In this document: positions 62,801 to 64,000 of the stretch, piece by piece | Numbering within the stretch: position 1 is the first letter of the stretch | Layout: the number at the start of each line of letters is the position of its first letter | Assembly: GCF_051020955.1 (NCBI RefSeq) | Contig: NW_027476390.1 | Span: forward strand, 62,001-126,000 | Direction of reading: 5' to 3' | DNA: 64,000 nucleotides | Source of the DNA: Megalopta genalis | Taxonomy: Eukaryota; Arthropoda; Insecta; Hymenoptera; Halictidae | Notes under the pieces: model-generated | What the model was told of the DNA's origin: nothing | The model's input: only the letters and a program-made list of their open reading frames with translations | The model's database searches: none | Position numbers and translations under genes: made by a program

Positions 62801-64000
62801 GTTTCGCATGCAGTTGAAGCTGAATCATGTATGTCACAAGTATTTGCGGCTAAACCATTTGTTTCGCATGGATTCGAAGGTAACCCTTCTACTTCGCATT
62901 GATTTGAAGCTAAATCATGTGTTTCGCATGGATTTGAATCTAACTCGTTTGTTTCGCATGCTGTTGAAACTAAATCATGTATATCACAAGTATTTGAAGC
63001 TAAACCATTTGTTTCGCATGGATTCCAAGATAACCCTTCTAATTCGCATTAATTAGATGGTAAATCATGCGTTTCGCATGGATTTGAAGCTACCTCGTTT
63101 GTTTCGCATGCAGTTGAAGCTAAATCATGCATATCACAAGTATTTGCTGCTAAACCATTTGTTTCGCATGGATTCGAAGGTAACCCTTCTACTTCGCATT
63201 GATTTGAAGCTAAATCATTTGTTTCGCATGGATTTGAATCTAACTCGTTTGTTTCGCATGCTGTTGAAACTAAATCATGTATATCACAAGTATTTGAAGC
63301 TAAACCATTTGCTTCGCATGGATTCGAAGATCAGCCTTCTACTTCGCATTGATTAGATGCTAAATCATGTGTTTCGCATGGGTTTGAAGCTAACTCGTTT
63401 GTTTCGCCTGCATTTGAAGCCATATCACTTATATTTTCAAGTATGTGAAGCTAAATCATTCGTTTTGCATGGATTTGAAGCTAAGCCATCAACTTCGCGT
63501 TGACTTGATGCTAATTCATGTGTTTCGCATGGATTTGAAGCTAACTCGTTTGTTTCGCAGGCAGTTGAAGCTGAATCATGTATATCACAAGTATTTGCGG
63601 CTAAACCATTTGTTTCGCATGGATTCGAATGTAACCCTTCTACTTCGCATTGATTTTAATCTAAATCATGTGTTTCGCATGGATTTGAATCTAACTCGTT
63701 TGTTTCGCATGCTGTTGAAACTAAATCATGTATATCACAAGTATTTGAAGCTAAACCATTTGCTTCGCATGGATTCGAAGATCAGCCTTCTACTTCGCAT
63801 TGATTAGATGCTAAATCATGTGTATCGCAAGGGTTTGAAGCTAACTCGTTTGTTTCGCCTGCATTTGAAGCCATATCACTTATATTTTCAAATATGTGAA
63901 GCTAAATCATTCGTTTTGCATGGATTTGAAGCTAAGCCATCAACTTCGCGTTGACTTGATGATAAATCATGTGTTTCGCATGGATTTGAAGCTAACTCGT
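56831..64000. repeat. End domain built on 451-bp subunits
   Basis: This domain has its own monomers: CATTGATTAGATGC, CATGGGTTTGAAGC, TTTGCGGCTAAACC, GGATTCGAAGGTAACCC and TCGCGTTGACTTGATGC. A 31-base monomer with CTTATATTTTCAAGTATGTG (or AAATATGTG) occurs ten times, near 57,060, 57,510, 57,960, 59,820, 60,270, 61,020, 61,470, 61,920, 63,420 and 63,870. Six of the nine intervals are 451 bp, which is 15 monomers plus the extra base. The domain continues past the right edge. Confidence 0.9.
59820..62540. repeat. 1,653-bp duplication in the end domain
   Basis: About 59,820-60,890 matches about 61,473-62,543 at an offset of 1,653 bp (55 monomers plus three extra bases, one per 31-base monomer). 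The copies differ at a few sites, for example TTTCGTATGG at 60,760 against TTTCGCATGG at 62,413. After 62,543 the sequence follows 59,240-59,600 and then 58,730-59,240, so the right end is a mosaic of earlier pieces. Confidence 0.83.

Larger units (their letters stand above)
1..64000. repeat. Satellite array of 30-bp monomers, whole window
   Basis: Every stretch I read resolves into 30-bp monomers joined head to tail. The most constant part is GAAGCTAAATCATGT (variants GAAGCTAACTCGTTT, GAAGATAAGCCTTCT, GAAGCTAAACCATTT), and most monomers end TTTCG. All copies keep the same orientation, and I see no unique sequence, transposon or gene between them. The array runs off both window ends, so its full length is unknown. 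Length, higher-order structure and nested duplications are those of a eukaryotic satellite; that assignment is inference, and the family is not one I can name. Confidence 0.97.

Noticed and set aside
1..64000. CRISPR array (30-bp direct repeats)
   Set aside because: The repeats abut with no spacers, monomers differ from each other in an ordered way, and no cas gene is present.
1..64000. Replication-origin iterons or a bacterial repeat region
   Set aside because: Iteron clusters span hundreds of bases next to a replication gene; this array is at least 64 kb with no gene.
1..64000. Telomeric repeat tract
   Set aside because: The unit is 30 bp and mixed in composition; there is no short G-rich telomere-type motif.

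Overview
The whole 64 kb window is one tandem-repeat (satellite) array. I find no RNA gene, mobile element, CRISPR array or stretch of unique sequence, and no open frame that I would call a gene. The basic unit is a 30-bp monomer with the core GAAGCTAAATCATGT, usually ending TTTCG before the next monomer starts with CAT. All monomers point the same way; I saw no inversion. Monomers come in five types, A to E, which repeat in fixed order as a 150-bp higher-order unit (for example 691-840). By eye the monomers are about 35-40% G+C.

A head-to-tail satellite of this length, with higher-order units and several nested layers of segmental duplication, points to eukaryotic heterochromatin (centromeric, pericentromeric, subtelomeric or a knob-like block). 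Nothing in the window allows a species or clade call. I do not recognise the monomer as a named satellite family.

Layout: 1 to about 9,630 is the canonical 150-bp array with local 570-bp and 720-bp duplications. From about 9,630 to 21,840 it mixes canonical units with a more diverged family (block R), including a 3.96-kb tandem duplication, and carries many one-base indels. From about 19,110 to 27,690 is a clean block that recurs at about 40,870-49,190. Across 25,409-38,586 a 4,236-bp unit is present in two full and several partial copies. A segment at 38,587-40,200 recurs at about 53,935-55,548. A 2,676-bp tandem duplication fills 49,310-54,661. After a transition (55,549-56,830), 56,831-64,000 is a distinct end domain built on 451-bp subunits.

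Because the monomer is a multiple of 3 and lacks stops in two of six frames, long open frames appear (up to 668 codons on +, 202 on -). Frameshifting indels shared by many duplicated copies, and stops shared between copies, argue that these frames are not maintained as protein. The main interest is the multi-scale structure of the array, its register-preserving rearrangements, the regular CpG spacing, and the patch of scattered indels that may be an assembly artefact.
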